Shown piece after piece: positions 63,877-64,000 of a stretch of DNA of 64,000 bases (position 1 is its first letter; every line of letters starts with the position of its first letter). Source of the DNA: Chitinophaga niastensis (lineage in GTDB: Bacteria > Bacteroidota > Bacteroidia > Chitinophagales > Chitinophagaceae); contig NZ_PYAW01000002.1 in the NCBI RefSeq assembly GCF_003014755.1, forward strand, positions 868,001 to 932,000, in the 5' to 3' direction. The notes beneath the pieces were generated by a model that searched no databases, was not told where the DNA came from, and saw nothing but the letters and a program-made list of their open reading frames with translations. A program made the position numbers and the translations under genes.

Positions 63877-64000
63877 ACTGCATTATTGTAGATGATGAAC
63901 CCCTGGCACGGGAAGGCATAGAATTGCTGGTGGCAGCCAATCCGCGGCTGAATCTGAAAGGTTGTTTTAATAATGCGGGGTCTGCTGCGGAATTTTTATC
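63873..64000 (+). CDS. LytTR-family response regulator, N-terminal start (truncated by window edge)
   Basis: The 42 visible residues open a receiver domain (MNCIIVDDEPLAREGIELLV). Start ATG overlaps the stop TGA of the kinase (ATGA), typical of these pairs. The rest is outside the window; the LytTR output domain is inferred from the kinase type. Confidence 0.85.
   Translation, partial: MNCIIVDDEPLAREGIELLVAANPRLNLKGCFNNAGSAAEFL

Noticed and set aside
1-64000. CRISPR arrays, tRNA or rRNA genes, insertion sequences
   Set aside because: I saw no regular spacer array, cloverleaf-like gene, rRNA segment or transposase in reading both strands. Short tRNA-like folds could be missed without a computed search.

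Overview
The window reads as a chromosomal segment of a Bacteroidota bacterium, most likely from the Chitinophaga group (inferred, not proven). The evidence is a SusC/SusD pair, GH95 and GH78 glycosidases, LytTR/His_kinase regulator pairs, a promoter of the TTG-N19-TAnnTTTG type, a general lack of Shine-Dalgarno sequences, and large intergenic palindromes. Gene density is high and I saw no rRNA, tRNA, CRISPR array, integrase or transposase.

Layout. 1-4.1 kb: the end of an MBL-fold hydrolase, a SAM methyltransferase and aconitase (acnA). 4.4-10.4 kb: a KefB-type antiporter, a toxin-antitoxin pair, a remnant of an AraC gene abutting a LysR regulator, a divergent cupin/tautomerase operon and a RibD-type reductase. 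10.5-12 kb: a heptad-repeat coiled-coil protein and a YihY protein. 12-23.6 kb is a glycan-use region: GH95, SusD, SusC, a decayed lyase (PL6-like) fragment, rpiA and a GH78 rhamnosidase. 23.7-30 kb: a TetR regulator with three copies of its probable operator, an NTF2-like protein, a sulfatase, two AraC regulators, an SDR and a VOC protein. 30-39.5 kb: topoisomerase III, a DinB protein, a 1260-residue AsmA-like protein and a first Mg2+ P-type ATPase. 39.7-50.3 kb: an RND efflux operon, a PepSY-like protein, a VIT1/CCC1 transporter, a PfkB kinase and a second Mg2+ P-type ATPase with an unusual leader. 50.6-58.7 kb: an OmpA/PD40 protein, DUF1579, an FAD oxidoreductase, DUF2975 with an XRE regulator, and a sugar epimerase with a Gfo/Idh oxidoreductase. 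59-64 kb: an ABC permease, two LytS/LytTR two-component systems and an ABC ATPase.

Two features stand out. First, four very long intergenic inverted repeats (4.1, 26.6, 55.9 and 58.7 kb) lie at gene 3' ends. Three of them share a 59-61 nt non-palindromic loop, which is in the opposite orientation in one copy. Their arms stay nearly identical within a locus while differing between loci. Second, the leader of the second mgtA-like gene holds a small membrane-peptide frame. Its stop codon overlaps the mgtA start (TAATG) behind a strong Shine-Dalgarno sequence, and its only visible ATG lies in another frame, joined through a run of seven T.

How the parts work together. SusC/SusD, GH95, GH78 and the sulfatase suggest use of a fucosylated, rhamnosylated and possibly sulfated glycan. 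The 37-50 kb segment is rich in cation transport. The last 5 kb looks like a peptide or antibiotic sensing and export module in which the permease and the ATPase are separated by the regulator genes.
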